Below, piece by piece: positions 1 through 8,730 of a DNA stretch of 64,000 bases (position 1 is the first letter of the stretch; each line of letters starts with the position of its first letter). This DNA comes from Myxococcales bacterium (lineage in GTDB: Bacteria > Myxococcota > Polyangia > Nannocystales > Nannocystaceae), in the NCBI GenBank assembly GCA_016793465.1, contig JAEUJW010000058.1, positions 62,001-126,000 of the forward strand, read 5' to 3'. The notes under the pieces were generated by a model. That model was not told the origin of the DNA, did not search any database, and saw only the letters and a list, made by a program, of their open reading frames with translations. The position numbers were made by a program, and so were the translations under genes.

Positions 1-756
1 TTCACTCTCACCGCCCAGGAGGCCAACCGTCTCGGTCTTTCCAGACGTGAACTCCTGCGTATATCCCCGCCAGGCTCCAGCCATCTGCGCGGCTTGACGT
101 TCACGGACAGCGCGTTCGATGATCTCGCGCGAGAAGAAAAGCGAGTATGGCTGTTCAACCCCTCTGTCGATAAGCCGTCCAAGGCCGCCCTCGCCTACAT
201 CGAAACAGGCGAACGAGACGGCGTTCACCTGGCGTATAAATGTGCGGTGCGTACCCCGTGGTGGCGCGTACCCTATGTTCGGGTCCCTGATCTTTTCCTG
301 ACATACATGAACCAGGACGCCCCGCGTCTGGTCAGCAATGACGCCGGTGCGGCACACTTGAATTCCGTCCATGGTGTGACTCTGAAGCCCGAATTGCGCG
401 ATCTGGGCGTCGAAATTTTGCCCCTGGCGATGCTCAACAGCATGACTTTGTTGAGCGCCGAGCTTGTCGGTCGCTCCTACGGCGGCGGGCTGTTGAAACT
501 CGAGCCGAAGGAGGCCGAGAGTCTGTCTCTGCCCTCTCCTGAACTGCTCGTGGGGGTGCGGGACAGGTTGAACGGGCTGCGCCCCCAGACATCCAAGCAC
601 CTACGGAAGAATCATCTTCGTGAGATCGTGAAGATGGTCGATCAGGTCGTCCTGATCGACGGGCTGGGTTTGAAACCATCCGAGCTGGAATCGCTTGATG
701 ACGCTCATGAGATGATGGTCACTCGACGTGCGACCCGCGCGGGGAGTCCTCGATGA
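1..756 (+). CDS. C-terminal part of an adenine-specific DNA methyltransferase (5'-truncated by window edge)
   Basis: The reading frame is open from base 1 with no start in view, so this is the 3' part of a longer gene; a TTG at 94 lies in frame but is probably internal. The product has the look of the C-terminal target-recognition half of N6-adenine methylases of type II/IIG systems: a TPWWRVPYV segment, then DLFLTYMN, a NSMTLLSAELVGRSYGGG block and LKLEPKEAESLSLP. The SAM-binding and NPPY motifs would lie upstream, outside the window. The stop overlaps the start of the next gene (ATGA), as expected of a modification-restriction pair. G+C is clearly lower than in the rest of the window, which suggests recent acquisition. 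Methylase identity is inferred from the C-terminus and the neighbour. Confidence 0.72.
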   Translation, partial: FTLTAQEANRLGLSRRELLRISPPGSSHLRGLTFTDSAFDDLAREEKRVWLFNPSVDKPSKAALAYIETGERDGVHLAYKCAVRTPWWRVPYVRVPDLFLTYMNQDAPRLVSNDAGAAHLNSVHGVTLKPELRDLGVEILPLAMLNSMTLLSAELVGRSYGGGLLKLEPKEAESLSLPSPELLVGVRDRLNGLRPQTSKHLRKNHLREIVKMVDQVVLIDGLGLKPSELESLDDAHEMMVTRRATRAGSPR

Positions 757-1505
757 GCGATGCCGAGAGAAATCTGCTCGAAGCGCTGCGTCAAATGGGC
801 CCCAAACCGGACGACGCTTCCAAGACTTCGATAAAAAAGGGTTACTCGGAGAGGCTCTCGGCCGGCCTCGCTCAGGCTTTTGCAGCGGACTTGCGTGCCC
901 GCGGCCTGACAAATACCAGGCCTTCAGGCCCGGGAGAGGTTGGGGGGTCGGGAGCCGAGCGTCGTATCGCCGGTGGCATCGGGGCGAAAAAGGTGGATGT
1001 TACGTTCGCCACGGAAGAGTCGGGCCTGATCCTCGCGTTGTCCATAAAAACGATCAATTTCGCCGACGGCAAGACGAAGAACTACCAGAAGAACCTTACC
1101 AATCGTCGTGGCGATATGCTCTTCGAGTCTGTTACGCTACACAGACGATTTCCGTACGCGGTGCTTGGGGGGTTCTTCTTCTTCGATGAGGGCGCTTCGA
1201 AGGATGGTAATACAAAACGCCTCTCGACATTCGAAAATGCGCATCAGACCCTCCGCTTGTTCACGAGGAGAGATGCGCCGGCGGGGCGTGACGAGGTCTT
1301 CGAACGGCTTTATATCGCGCTCCATCATGCATCTCCCGAAGCACCGAGTGCGCAGTTCTTCGAGGCAGGGAAACCTGATAGGCCAGTTGAACTCAGTTCG
1401 ATATTCGAAGAATTGATAGCGCTGATAGGTGAGCGCAACTTTGACATGTACGTTGCAAGAAACGGCCGACTAAAGCGTCGCAAGGTGAGTAGCTCTCAAA
1501 ACTAA
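753..1505 (+). CDS. Probable type II restriction endonuclease partner of the upstream methylase
   Basis: This is a 250-residue protein whose ATG overlaps the methylase stop codon by ATGA, so the two are translationally coupled. Residues 79-100 form a strand-turn-strand with Asp82 (KKVDVTF) followed by ALSIKT with Lys99. This resembles the PD-(D/E)xK core D-Xn-(E/x)-x-K, but with Ser97 where Glu or Asp is usual. A hydrophobic AVLGGFFFFDEG stretch follows at about 136. I cannot assign a recognition specificity. Like the methylase it is lower in G+C than the following genes and its codon choice differs, consistent with a mobile restriction-modification unit. The nuclease role is inferred from the motif and the coupling; no family name can be given with certainty. 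Confidence 0.62.
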   Translation: MSDAERNLLEALRQMGPKPDDASKTSIKKGYSERLSAGLAQAFAADLRARGLTNTRPSGPGEVGGSGAERRIAGGIGAKKVDVTFATEESGLILALSIKTINFADGKTKNYQKNLTNRRGDMLFESVTLHRRFPYAVLGGFFFFDEGASKDGNTKRLSTFENAHQTLRLFTRRDAPAGRDEVFERLYIALHHASPEAPSAQFFEAGKPDRPVELSSIFEELIALIGERNFDMYVARNGRLKRRKVSSSQN

Positions 1506-1558
1506 GTCGAGTGGCGCGCAGCTCACCGACACCATGAGCTCGGCGCGGCGCGTTCGGG

Positions 1559-3220
1559 TCACGCGCGGCGGCGCCGTCCGAGGAGCGCGAGCACCACGAG
1601 GACGGCGCCGTGGGCCCCTGTCGGGCCGGTGCAGCCGCATCCGGACTCGGCGTCGGCGTCGGCGTCGGCGTGCGTGCTCGCGTCGGCGGACGACGGCGGC
1701 GCCTCGGTCGGTGTGGGGCCGGTGTCGTCGCCGCCGCGGGTGCCGCCGGTCTCGGGGCCGCCGGAGCCGGCGGACTCGTCGCCGCAGCGGGCCTGCCCGT
1801 CGGACTGCACGCACGCGAGGCCGGGCGGGCAGGGGCTCGCGGTGAGCGTGCCGTCGGCGGAGCAGTGGGCGACGCTGCCGTCGGCGAGGCAGGTGTCGTG
1901 GTCGGTGGGCACGGCGCCGGGCTCGTCGACGCACACGCCGGGCACGCAGGCGGCGGCGCCGTCGAGGGTCGCGCAGGCGCCGCCCTGTAGCGCGCAGTCG
2001 ACGGTCTTGTACACGCCGCCGCCGTAGCACAGGCCGATCACCGCCGCGTCCATGCACACCGCGGCCTGGCCCTCGGCGGGGCACGGGAGGTCGGCGTAGC
2101 AGCCGTACTCGGGGTACTCGGAGCACCGCTGACCGCCGGGGCACGCGCTGGTGGTGAGGCCGCCGAGGCCGTCGCAGTGGAACGGCTGGCCGTCGACGAA
2201 GCAGCCGTCGTGCGCGACCGGGGTGTCGCCCGGCTCGGCGCAGAAGTACGAGACGCAGCGCGCGGTGGGCCCGGCCGAGGTCGAGCAGTGGGCCGCGAAC
2301 GCCGAGCAGTCGCCGGTCGAGAGCTGGCCGTCCTGGCAGTCGCCGACGGTGTTCACGTCGACGCAGACCTTGACCGCGCCCTCCGCAGGGCAGGCGGAGA
2401 ACTCGCAGCGCGGGCCGAGCTCGTCGTCGACGCAGCTGGCGGCGAACGCCGCGCAGTCGCCCTCGCTGCAGTCGGCGCGGACGAACTTGGTGCCGTCGCA
2501 GCCGGGCTCGCAGCTGCTGCAGCGGCCCGGCGCGGTCGACACCTGGATGTCGGCGCCGTAGTAGAAGCGCAGGATGTCGAGGTGGCCCTTGCCCTGGGTG
2601 TCCTCGAGGCAACGCGCGCCCCGCCGGGCCATGCACCCGCGGTTCTGTCCGAAGCCCGGCGGGCCGACGTAGCCGAGCGCGGTCTGCTGCACGGCGTCGC
2701 CGGTCTTGCCGGCGTTGTAGGTGACGTAGTGCTCGTCGGGCTGGTCGGCCGCGCCCTCGCAGGTGACGGGGTCGGGCGTGGGGTCGCCGGCGACGTGGAA
2801 GCCGTAGGTGAGGGTGCCGGCGAACGCGAGGTACTGGCCGGCGGTCTCGGCCGCGGCCTGGTAGTGGATCGGCGAGGGCGAGGCGCCGCACGCGTAGACC
2901 TGACAGCCCTCGCCGTCGCAGATCGACCCCTTGGTCGCCATGAAGTAGTAGAGCAGCGAGCGCGCAGCGATCGCCTGGGCCTTCAAGGCCTGCAGGTCGG
3001 CGCCGCCGCTCGCGCAGCGGAGGACGTGGGGGATGTAGTCGGTCTCGGTGTCGCGGCTGCCCTTGCCCTCGACGACGGCGGTGCAGAAGGCCGTGGCCAG
3101 CGGGGCGCCGACGCGGAGGCGCGGGGCCTCGGCGGGCGTCGGCCGCTGCTGCGACGGGCCCGCGTCGCAGGCGACGACGAGGGCGGCGGACAGGCAGAGA
3201 AGGCGCGCCGGCGAGTCCAT
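1559..3220 (-). CDS. SpoIID/LytB-domain lipoprotein with MYXO-CTERM tail
   Basis: 553 residues. The start ATG (3220) gives a lipoprotein signal ending at LVVAC (Cys18). Residues ~35-230 match the SpoIID/LytB domain: ALKAQAIAAR at 78-87, then QVYACG, NRGCM at 193 and ILRFYYGADI at ~216. That family cleaves peptidoglycan glycan strands (lytic transglycosylase) or modifies amidases. Four or five Cys-rich modules of ~45 residues follow (about 230-470), then a Gly/Asp/Thr-rich linker and a C-terminal SGCGC, hydrophobic helix and RRRR, the MYXO-CTERM sorting signal. Having both a lipobox and a MYXO-CTERM is unusual. It is transcribed divergently from the next gene across ~125 bp. The domain call is confident; its substrate in this organism is inference. 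Confidence 0.85.
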   Translation of the reverse strand: MDSPARLLCLSAALVVACDAGPSQQRPTPAEAPRLRVGAPLATAFCTAVVEGKGSRDTETDYIPHVLRCASGGADLQALKAQAIAARSLLYYFMATKGSICDGEGCQVYACGASPSPIHYQAAAETAGQYLAFAGTLTYGFHVAGDPTPDPVTCEGAADQPDEHYVTYNAGKTGDAVQQTALGYVGPPGFGQNRGCMARRGARCLEDTQGKGHLDILRFYYGADIQVSTAPGRCSSCEPGCDGTKFVRADCSEGDCAAFAASCVDDELGPRCEFSACPAEGAVKVCVDVNTVGDCQDGQLSTGDCSAFAAHCSTSAGPTARCVSYFCAEPGDTPVAHDGCFVDGQPFHCDGLGGLTTSACPGGQRCSEYPEYGCYADLPCPAEGQAAVCMDAAVIGLCYGGGVYKTVDCALQGGACATLDGAAACVPGVCVDEPGAVPTDHDTCLADGSVAHCSADGTLTASPCPPGLACVQSDGQARCGDESAGSGGPETGGTRGGDDTGPTPTEAPPSSADASTHADADADAESGCGCTGPTGAHGAVLVVLALLGRRRRA

Positions 3221-3346
3221 GATCCGACGGTACCGAATGCGCGGGTGAGCGTCACGCGTGCCGGCCGCGTGCGCCTCCGCGGGAGCCCGCGGGGCCGTGG
3301 CGATCACGAGCCCGCGCGCGCGTGCGGCTTGTGATACCGTCGATCC

Positions 3347-4624
3347 GTGATGCGCGTGCAACCTCCTCGGCGGCGGTCGCTGCTCCTCCTCGCGGCGCTC
3401 GGGCTGCTCGCGTGTCGACCCGACGAGACCGCGGTGCCGATGACCACCCGGAAGCAGGCGGGCGAGCGCACGCCGGCGCCGGCGCCCGCGCCGGCGCCGG
3501 CCAGGGCGCCGACGCTGGCCGAGCTGCTGCCGGCGCTGCTGTCGGCGGGTCGGCTCGACGGCGGCGGGCCCGAGCAGGCGGCCCCGCTGATCGACCCGAC
3601 GATGGCGGCCGCGGTCCGTCACTTCGACGAGCACAAGATCGGCCACGAGGTCCGGCGCAGCGGCGAGGTCGCGGAGCTGCGCGTGCTGCCCGGCAGCAGC
3701 TCGGCGCTGGGCCGGCTGGCCGCGGCCCTGCAGCGCGACGGCGAGACCCGGCTGGTCTACGACCTCGGGCAGTACGCGCAGCGCCGGCGCCCGCCGTCCG
3801 GCTACGACGAGCAGACCAACGTGCTGCGCCTGCCGCACGCGGCGGTGCTGGTCGAGGACATCGACGAGCCGACGCTGCTGCACGAGCGCGCGCGCGCGGA
3901 GATCTGGGCGACGCTCCGCCGCGGCGAGGTCTCGCCGTACTACGGCACGCTCGTCGAGGCGACCCACGAGTGGACGCGCCACCCGCTCGACTCGCTGCAC
4001 GCCGACGCCGCCGACCTCGCGCGGGCGATCCGCAAGGCCAACGACGTCGCCGCCGCGGCGCCCGACGAGGAGGTGACGCTCGCCGACCTCGCCGCGGTGA
4101 TCCGCGAGCGCCGGGCCGGGGCGCCGCCGGCCCGCGCACTCAACGCGCTCGAGGCCCAGTGGGACCGCGCCGTCACGGCGGCGCTCGTCGGCTCGGTCGA
4201 CGCCACCCGCATCGCCGGCGCGCTGGCGGCGGCCCGGGCCGACCTGACCAACGCCACCCCGATCAAGTACGAGGCGGCCCCCCGCGGCGTGCGCGGCATG
4301 CTGCCGATCGCCGGGGCCGCCGGGCACCCGGGCTACGCGCTGTTCCTCGACCTGCCGAAGAGCGGCGGCCGCGAGGACCCGGGCAACGCGCTGCAGTTCC
4401 GCGGCCAGCTGCTGCTCGGGCTCGGCGCGGCCGAGCGCCACCGCGAGCACTTCAACGCCATGCTCGTGCTGTTCGAGCGCATCGCCGCGGCCCCGACCGG
4501 CCAGCGGCGCATGATGCTGCGCGCGCTGATCGTCGTGGCCGAGCCGGTCAGCCTCGGCGGGGTCGGGCCCAAGGCGACCGAGGGCTACCGCCGGCGCTTC
4601 GAGAAGGCGATGGCCAACCAGTAG
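3347..4624 (+). CDS. Lipoprotein of unknown function
   Basis: 425 residues from GTG 3347; the in-frame ATG at 3350 is equally possible. Arg-rich N-terminus, hydrophobic stretch and LLAC lipobox (Cys23), then an Ala-Pro repeat linker (~45-55). The rest is a single globular region with a conserved-looking LLHERARAEIW segment near the middle and a long helical C-terminal half. I do not recognise the family. The gene is divergent from the SpoIID lipoprotein and is followed 38 bp later by a small membrane protein on the same strand. The high GC3 throughout supports real coding. Confidence 0.75.
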   Translation: MMRVQPPRRRSLLLLAALGLLACRPDETAVPMTTRKQAGERTPAPAPAPAPARAPTLAELLPALLSAGRLDGGGPEQAAPLIDPTMAAAVRHFDEHKIGHEVRRSGEVAELRVLPGSSSALGRLAAALQRDGETRLVYDLGQYAQRRRPPSGYDEQTNVLRLPHAAVLVEDIDEPTLLHERARAEIWATLRRGEVSPYYGTLVEATHEWTRHPLDSLHADAADLARAIRKANDVAAAAPDEEVTLADLAAVIRERRAGAPPARALNALEAQWDRAVTAALVGSVDATRIAGALAAARADLTNATPIKYEAAPRGVRGMLPIAGAAGHPGYALFLDLPKSGGREDPGNALQFRGQLLLGLGAAERHREHFNAMLVLFERIAAAPTGQRRMMLRALIVVAEPVSLGGVGPKATEGYRRRFEKAMANQ

Positions 4625-4662
4625 CCGCGGTCGTCGCTGCGGCAGCGATCGGGCCCTCAGGG

Positions 4663-5223
4663 GTGCGCGTCGTGGTGTCCGCGGCCGATCGGGAGTGGCT
4701 GTGCGAGGGGGGCGGCGAGGCCGAGGGCTGGCAGCTCGACGAGTTCGCGGCGTGCACCCTGGCGGAGCCGCCGGCGGAGGTGCTCGCGGCGATCGTCGCG
4801 CTCGCGCCGCGGTTCGACCTGCACGGGCACGCGGCCCCGGCTGCCGAGCGCGGGCGCTGGGGTCGGATGCGGTTCCTACGATTTCCGGCGCACCACGTCG
4901 TGCGGGTGGCCGCCGACAGGCCCGGGTCGGCGGTGACGCTGCACGTGCGGGTGGTCGTCAGCGAATTGCCGGCGTGGCTGGCAGACGGCTGGGTGTGCGC
5001 CGCGCTCATGGGCGGGTGCGTCGCGCTGTCCTGGATCCACCCCTTGCTGGGGTTCTACGCGGCGGCGGCGTTCGTCTACGCGGTCGTGGTGCCGCACGTG
5101 GCGAGGGCCGGGATGATCGCGGTGGTGTGGGTGTGGATGTGGCGCTTTTGGGCCGAACTCGGGCAGGAGCTCGCGCGGGCGCGGCGCAGCTCCGCGGGGG
5201 CGCCCTATCGCCGGTCCGGGTGA
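4663..5223 (+). CDS. Small two-to-three-TM membrane protein, unknown function
   Basis: 186 residues from GTG 4663, chosen because it is the first start after the preceding stop (4624); the ribosome-binding site is weak. The N-terminal ~105 residues are soluble and acidic, with a WLCEGGGEAEGW segment; the C-terminal part holds hydrophobic helices (WVCAALMGGCVALSW; FYAAAAFVYAVVV; MIAVVWVWMW) and an Arg-rich tail. No recognised domain. Probably cotranscribed with the upstream lipoprotein. The frame is supported by GC3; the exact start is uncertain. Confidence 0.6.
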   Translation: MRVVVSAADREWLCEGGGEAEGWQLDEFAACTLAEPPAEVLAAIVALAPRFDLHGHAAPAAERGRWGRMRFLRFPAHHVVRVAADRPGSAVTLHVRVVVSELPAWLADGWVCAALMGGCVALSWIHPLLGFYAAAAFVYAVVVPHVARAGMIAVVWVWMWRFWAELGQELARARRSSAGAPYRRSG

Positions 5224-5294
5224 AGCGGTCGGCGGTGGGCTCGCGGCTGCGGCGCGGGTGCGCGGCGAGGCGGGACGGCGCCGTCCTGCGGGCG

Positions 5295-6377
5295 TCACTG
5301 CGGCATCGAGCAGATCGTGGTGTCGATGCGGAAGTTCGAATCGACGGTGTGGCGCTCGGCGTGGAACACGTCGAGCGGGTAGATCTGGCCGATCGTCAGC
5401 CCGAGGGTGTCGATGTTGACGGACTTCTGGGCCGGCCCGTGGACGCCGCCGATGTCGATCGCCAGCTGCTTGTTGACGAACACCCACACGTCGTCGTCGC
5501 CGCTGAACGTGAACACCTCGCCGCCGTTGTACTGGAACTGCGTGTGGATCTCGGTCGTGAAGTGGTAGTTGTGGGCCTGGCCCTCGTTGCCGAACAGCAT
5601 GTTGTCGACCGGGAAGAAGCTGTTGCTCTGGTACGAGTAGACGCCGGGCATGATCTCCTGCAGGTCGATCACGATCGTCGTCTTCTGGTTGACCTGCGGC
5701 ACGTCGGTGTACCACTGCGCGAACGTCGGCGCGTCGGTCAGCATCTTGGGGTTGCCGGCGTTGGCGAACACCGGCTTGTTGCCGGGCCCGAGCATGTTCT
5801 GGACCAGGCCGTTGACCTGCCCGCAGCAGTAGTCCTCCATGTCGGGGTGGCTGAACTGGAAGTCGCGGATCGTCACGTTGAGCTGGAGGCCGCACTGCAC
5901 GTCGCCGGTCGACGCGTCGTCGCCGGTGGTGGTGTCGTCGTCGCCGGTGGTGGTGGTGCCGTCGCCGCCGGTCGAGGTGTCGCCGCCGGTCGAGCTGCCG
6001 GTGTCGGTGTCGCTGGCGCTCTGCGACTCGCCCGAGGACGAGGTGTCGCCGCTCGGGTCGCTCGGGCTCGAGGTGTCGGTGCCGGGCAGCGAGGCGGTGG
6101 TGTCGCTGTCGGTCGCGGTGATCGGCGCGGTCGTGGCGGTGGCCGTGGTCTCGCCGGTGTCGCTCTGCGACACGCTCACGCTGCCGCCGGTGTCGGTCGG
6201 GCTCTGGCTGTCGCTCATGCTGCCGCCGGCGCCGCTCGTCGCGGTCGTGTCGGCGGTCCCGGTCGCGTCGGTGGCGCTGTCGGTGGCAGAGGCGGTCGCG
6301 TCGCCCTCGGCCGGGGTGCGCCCGCAGCCGACCAGCAGCAGCGCGGCAGTGTAACTAATCAACAAGTTTGTTTTCAT
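5295..6377 (-). CDS. Fibro-slime domain lipoprotein
   Basis: 360 residues. The signal ends with LLVGC (Cys18). Residues ~20-165 are a Ser/Thr/Gly/Asp-rich linker of repeated TGG/DTT/SSS units typical of Nannocystis-group surface lipoproteins. The C-terminal ~195 residues carry the fibro-slime signature: a DFQFSHPDME opening, Cys-Cys pair, GEVFTFSGDDDVWVFVNKQL, DIGGVHG and PLDVFHAERHT. This PA14-like beta fold is found in slime-mould and bacterial adhesive or cellulose-binding proteins. The ATG is preceded by only a weak Shine-Dalgarno. Ligand and role are unknown; a surface adhesin is the best inference. Confidence 0.82.
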   Translation of the reverse strand: MKTNLLISYTAALLLVGCGRTPAEGDATASATDSATDATGTADTTATSGAGGSMSDSQSPTDTGGSVSVSQSDTGETTATATTAPITATDSDTTASLPGTDTSSPSDPSGDTSSSGESQSASDTDTGSSTGGDTSTGGDGTTTTGDDDTTTGDDASTGDVQCGLQLNVTIRDFQFSHPDMEDYCCGQVNGLVQNMLGPGNKPVFANAGNPKMLTDAPTFAQWYTDVPQVNQKTTIVIDLQEIMPGVYSYQSNSFFPVDNMLFGNEGQAHNYHFTTEIHTQFQYNGGEVFTFSGDDDVWVFVNKQLAIDIGGVHGPAQKSVNIDTLGLTIGQIYPLDVFHAERHTVDSNFRIDTTICSMPQ

Positions 6378-6479
6378 CACAGCGACCCAGGATACGGAAT
6401 CGCCGCCGCGGCGCAAAGGGGAAAGCCCTCGCGCGTGCGCGCCCGCGGGGCGCCGCGCGAGGGCTGGGCACAACCTGAC

Positions 6480-6495
6480 CTGTCCCTCGGGACAG
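6480..6495. repeat. TGTCCC-TC-GGGACA palindrome, intergenic
   Basis: A 16-bp inverted repeat, CTGTCCC TC GGGACAG, with a weaker outer GACC/GGTC pair. It lies just after the stop of the 7666-6500 gene and upstream of the fibro-slime lipoprotein. It is one of at least five close copies of the same palindrome in the window; it could be a terminator, an operator or a dispersed repeat. Confidence 0.6.
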
Positions 6496-6499
6496 CCGG

Positions 6500-7666
6500 T
6501 CAGCGTGCCAGCGGGAGGCCGCGGGCCTGGCGGTGCAGCACGTACATGCGCCCCTGATCGGCGAGGCGGACGTCGCGGAGCTCGAACGGCGCGCGCATGC
6601 CCGAGGCGGCGACGGCCGCGGCGTCGAACTCGAGCTCGAGCCATCCGCGTCCGGGGCCGAGGTCGTCGGCCGACTGACCGACGGCGATCGGCTGGAGCGC
6701 GCCCTCGCGGTTGGTCCCGTACAGCGTGGCGGTCGCGGCGTAGCGCCCGGGGCTGGCGACGTCGAGCCCCAGGCCGACGCGCACGCCGTCGCGGGCGCTC
6801 ACGGCGGCCTCGCCGGTCAGGCGGGCGGTCGGCACCGACACGGCGAAGGCGGCGCTCAGGCTGCGGCGCACGGCCACGCCGTCGACGACGACGTCGGCGG
6901 TCAGGGCGACGCTCCACAGGGCGCCGGGCGGGCCGGCGTCGCCTGGCGGCAGCTCGCCGACGAGGCTGCCGCCGCGCCCGCGCACGAGGCCGCCGCGGTC
7001 GCGGCCCTGCGGGTCGACGAGGCGGGCGGTGACCCGGGCGCCGGGCAGCGCCTGGCCGCCGCGGGCCACGAGGGCGTGCACGACGACGCGGTCGCCCGCG
7101 AACACGACGTCGCGCTCGGCGCGGGCCGCGAGCACGACGGCGCTGCGCTGCTCGCGGACGTCGACGTGCACGTCGGCGTCGGCGACGGCGCGGACGAGGA
7201 ACAGGCCGACGCCGACGGCGGGGTCGAGGCGGACGGCGACGGCGTCGGCGCCTCCGACGAGCTGGTAGCCCGCGCCGGCCTGCAGCGGTCGGCCGCGCGG
7301 GTCCTCGATCACGAGGCTCGCGGGGTCGACGCGCCCGGCTCGCGGGCTCAGGTGGATCAGCGCGCCGGGCTCGCCGATCGTCACGGTGAGGCCGCGGCGC
7401 AGGCCGGCGGCCGAGACGTCGAGCATGTGCCCGACCGACTCGGCGCGGTGCGCCGGCGCAGCGGCGAGGTCGTCGGCGGCCTGGTCGATCGGCCAGGTGT
7501 AGCGCAGCCGGCCGCCGGCCGGCGCGCGCGAGGCGACCGGGCTGGCGACCGCGGCGGGCGCGGCGAGGTCGCCGGGCGCCGGCGGCAGCAGGGTCGCCGG
7601 CGCGGCGTGCACGCCGGCTGATAGGAGCATCAGGACGGGCGACAGGAGGGAGGTCGTGCGGGTCAT
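6500..7666 (-). CDS. Secreted protein of unknown function (possibly DUF4785-like)
   Basis: 388 residues with a classical signal peptide (LLSPVLMLLSAGVHAAPA). The remainder is predicted beta-rich: YTWPIDQAADDL near residue 57, then repeated strand patterns ending with ELRDVRLADQGRMYVLHR. The layout recalls DUF4785 proteins of Legionella and other gammaproteobacteria, but I cannot verify that. A GGAGA Shine-Dalgarno sits before ATG 7666, and the gene follows the lipase-like gene by 11 bp on the same strand, so the two are almost certainly cotranscribed. It may be a partner or chaperone of the secreted hydrolase; that is inference. Confidence 0.7.
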   Translation of the reverse strand: MTRTTSLLSPVLMLLSAGVHAAPATLLPPAPGDLAAPAAVASPVASRAPAGGRLRYTWPIDQAADDLAAAPAHRAESVGHMLDVSAAGLRRGLTVTIGEPGALIHLSPRAGRVDPASLVIEDPRGRPLQAGAGYQLVGGADAVAVRLDPAVGVGLFLVRAVADADVHVDVREQRSAVVLAARAERDVVFAGDRVVVHALVARGGQALPGARVTARLVDPQGRDRGGLVRGRGGSLVGELPPGDAGPPGALWSVALTADVVVDGVAVRRSLSAAFAVSVPTARLTGEAAVSARDGVRVGLGLDVASPGRYAATATLYGTNREGALQPIAVGQSADDLGPGRGWLELEFDAAAVAASGMRAPFELRDVRLADQGRMYVLHRQARGLPLAR

Positions 7667-7677
7667 GGCGTCTCCGA

Positions 7678-8544
7678 TCACGGGGCAGCGTCGCTGCGGA
7701 GGAAGAGGTCGAGGCCGAAGCAGTTGCGGCGGCTCTGCGCGTGGCTGAGCGGCTCGTCCCCGGCGGTGTACTCGGTGTCGTAGAACCACAGGTGGCCGGC
7801 GCCGGCCTGCGACGAGCAGTCGAGGAAGCCGTCGGAGCAGTCGTCGAGCCACCACTGCGTGGCCTCGAGCCCGACGTTGAGCGAGTAGCCGCCGCAGTAG
7901 CTGTCGCCGTCGGCCGGGCTCGAGTCGACGTCGGTGCCGACCACGGCCCACAGGTCCTTGGCCAGGCCGGGCCGCCCGGCGGTGCCGTACAGCCAGTTGG
8001 CGTTGTAGTAGGCCATCCAGTCGGTCTGCTGCATGGTCACGGCCTCGGACTTGTAGCCGAGCAGCCAGCCCAGCGACTTCTCGAACACGGTGCCGGAGAT
8101 GACGGCGTTGGCCAGCGGGGTCCCGAGGCTCGACGGCGCGAGCGCGTCGACCCAGCGGATCTTGTTGATGATGTTGGGGTAGCGCGCGTCGTACGTCGGG
8201 TTGGAGAGGATCCAGCGCAGCACGTTGCCGCCGTTCGAGTGGGTGATGACGACGAGGTCGGTGACCTTCTTGGCGCTGATGAAGCTGGACAGCTGGCCCG
8301 CGAGGCAGCCGGCGGCCTCGGGGTCCCACATGTACTGCTCGAAGTCGCAGTTGATCACGGTGTAGATCGCCGGGTTCGGCAGGCCCTGCCGCACCGAGTC
8401 GACCATCGCCGCGGTCCAGTAGTCGGCCAGCGCGTTGGTCTGCTTGCCGGTGCCGTGCACGAACGCGAGGCCGGTCACGCCGGCGTGCGCGACGCCCGGC
8501 GCCGCGGCCGCCAGCGCGAAGAACATGAGGACGCTTCGAATCAT
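7678..8544 (-). CDS. Secreted alpha/beta hydrolase (lipase-like)
   Basis: 288 residues. The ATG at 8544 follows an AAGGAG ribosome-binding site and opens a signal peptide (MFFALAAAAPGVAHA). GLAFVHGTG at ~25-33 is the oxyanion-hole region and VVITHSNGG at 98-106 is the nucleophile elbow with Ser103. The motif is a THSNGG variant of GxSxG, seen in some secreted lipases and esterases. Several Cys in the C-terminal half (CDFEQY, YCGGYS, DDCSDGFLDC) suggest disulphides in an exported enzyme. First gene of a two-gene unit with the downstream secreted protein. Confidence 0.82.
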   Translation of the reverse strand: MIRSVLMFFALAAAAPGVAHAGVTGLAFVHGTGKQTNALADYWTAAMVDSVRQGLPNPAIYTVINCDFEQYMWDPEAAGCLAGQLSSFISAKKVTDLVVITHSNGGNVLRWILSNPTYDARYPNIINKIRWVDALAPSSLGTPLANAVISGTVFEKSLGWLLGYKSEAVTMQQTDWMAYYNANWLYGTAGRPGLAKDLWAVVGTDVDSSPADGDSYCGGYSLNVGLEATQWWLDDCSDGFLDCSSQAGAGHLWFYDTEYTAGDEPLSHAQSRRNCFGLDLFLRSDAAP

Positions 8545-8660
8545 CGCTGTGCTCCTTCTCTCCCGGCGAAACGCTATCGATTCGAGCGCCCTGGTCAATG
8601 CACAAGCACGGTGCGGAGAAAAGTAAATGCTGTATGCATCACTACATATTTTTCATGATC

Positions 8661-8680
8661 CTGCGCATGCCGATGCGCAG
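8661..8680. promoter_or_regulatory. Perfect inverted repeat in divergent promoter region
   Basis: CTGCGCAT-GCCG-ATGCGCAG is a 20-bp perfect inverted repeat between the divergent lipase and RNase HI genes, beside an unusually AT-rich stretch (about 8600-8660). Likely an operator or a hairpin in a leader; the regulator is unknown. Confidence 0.5.
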
Positions 8681-8730
8681 GTCCGCAGCCCCCAGCCGGC
8701 GGCTCTGATTCCGTGCTACGACGCCGGGCC

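Noticed and set aside
1470..2891. Arg-rich minus-strand frame overlapping the SpoIID gene
   Set aside because: Out-of-frame shadow; the frame with lipobox, SpoIID motifs and MYXO-CTERM is the real gene.
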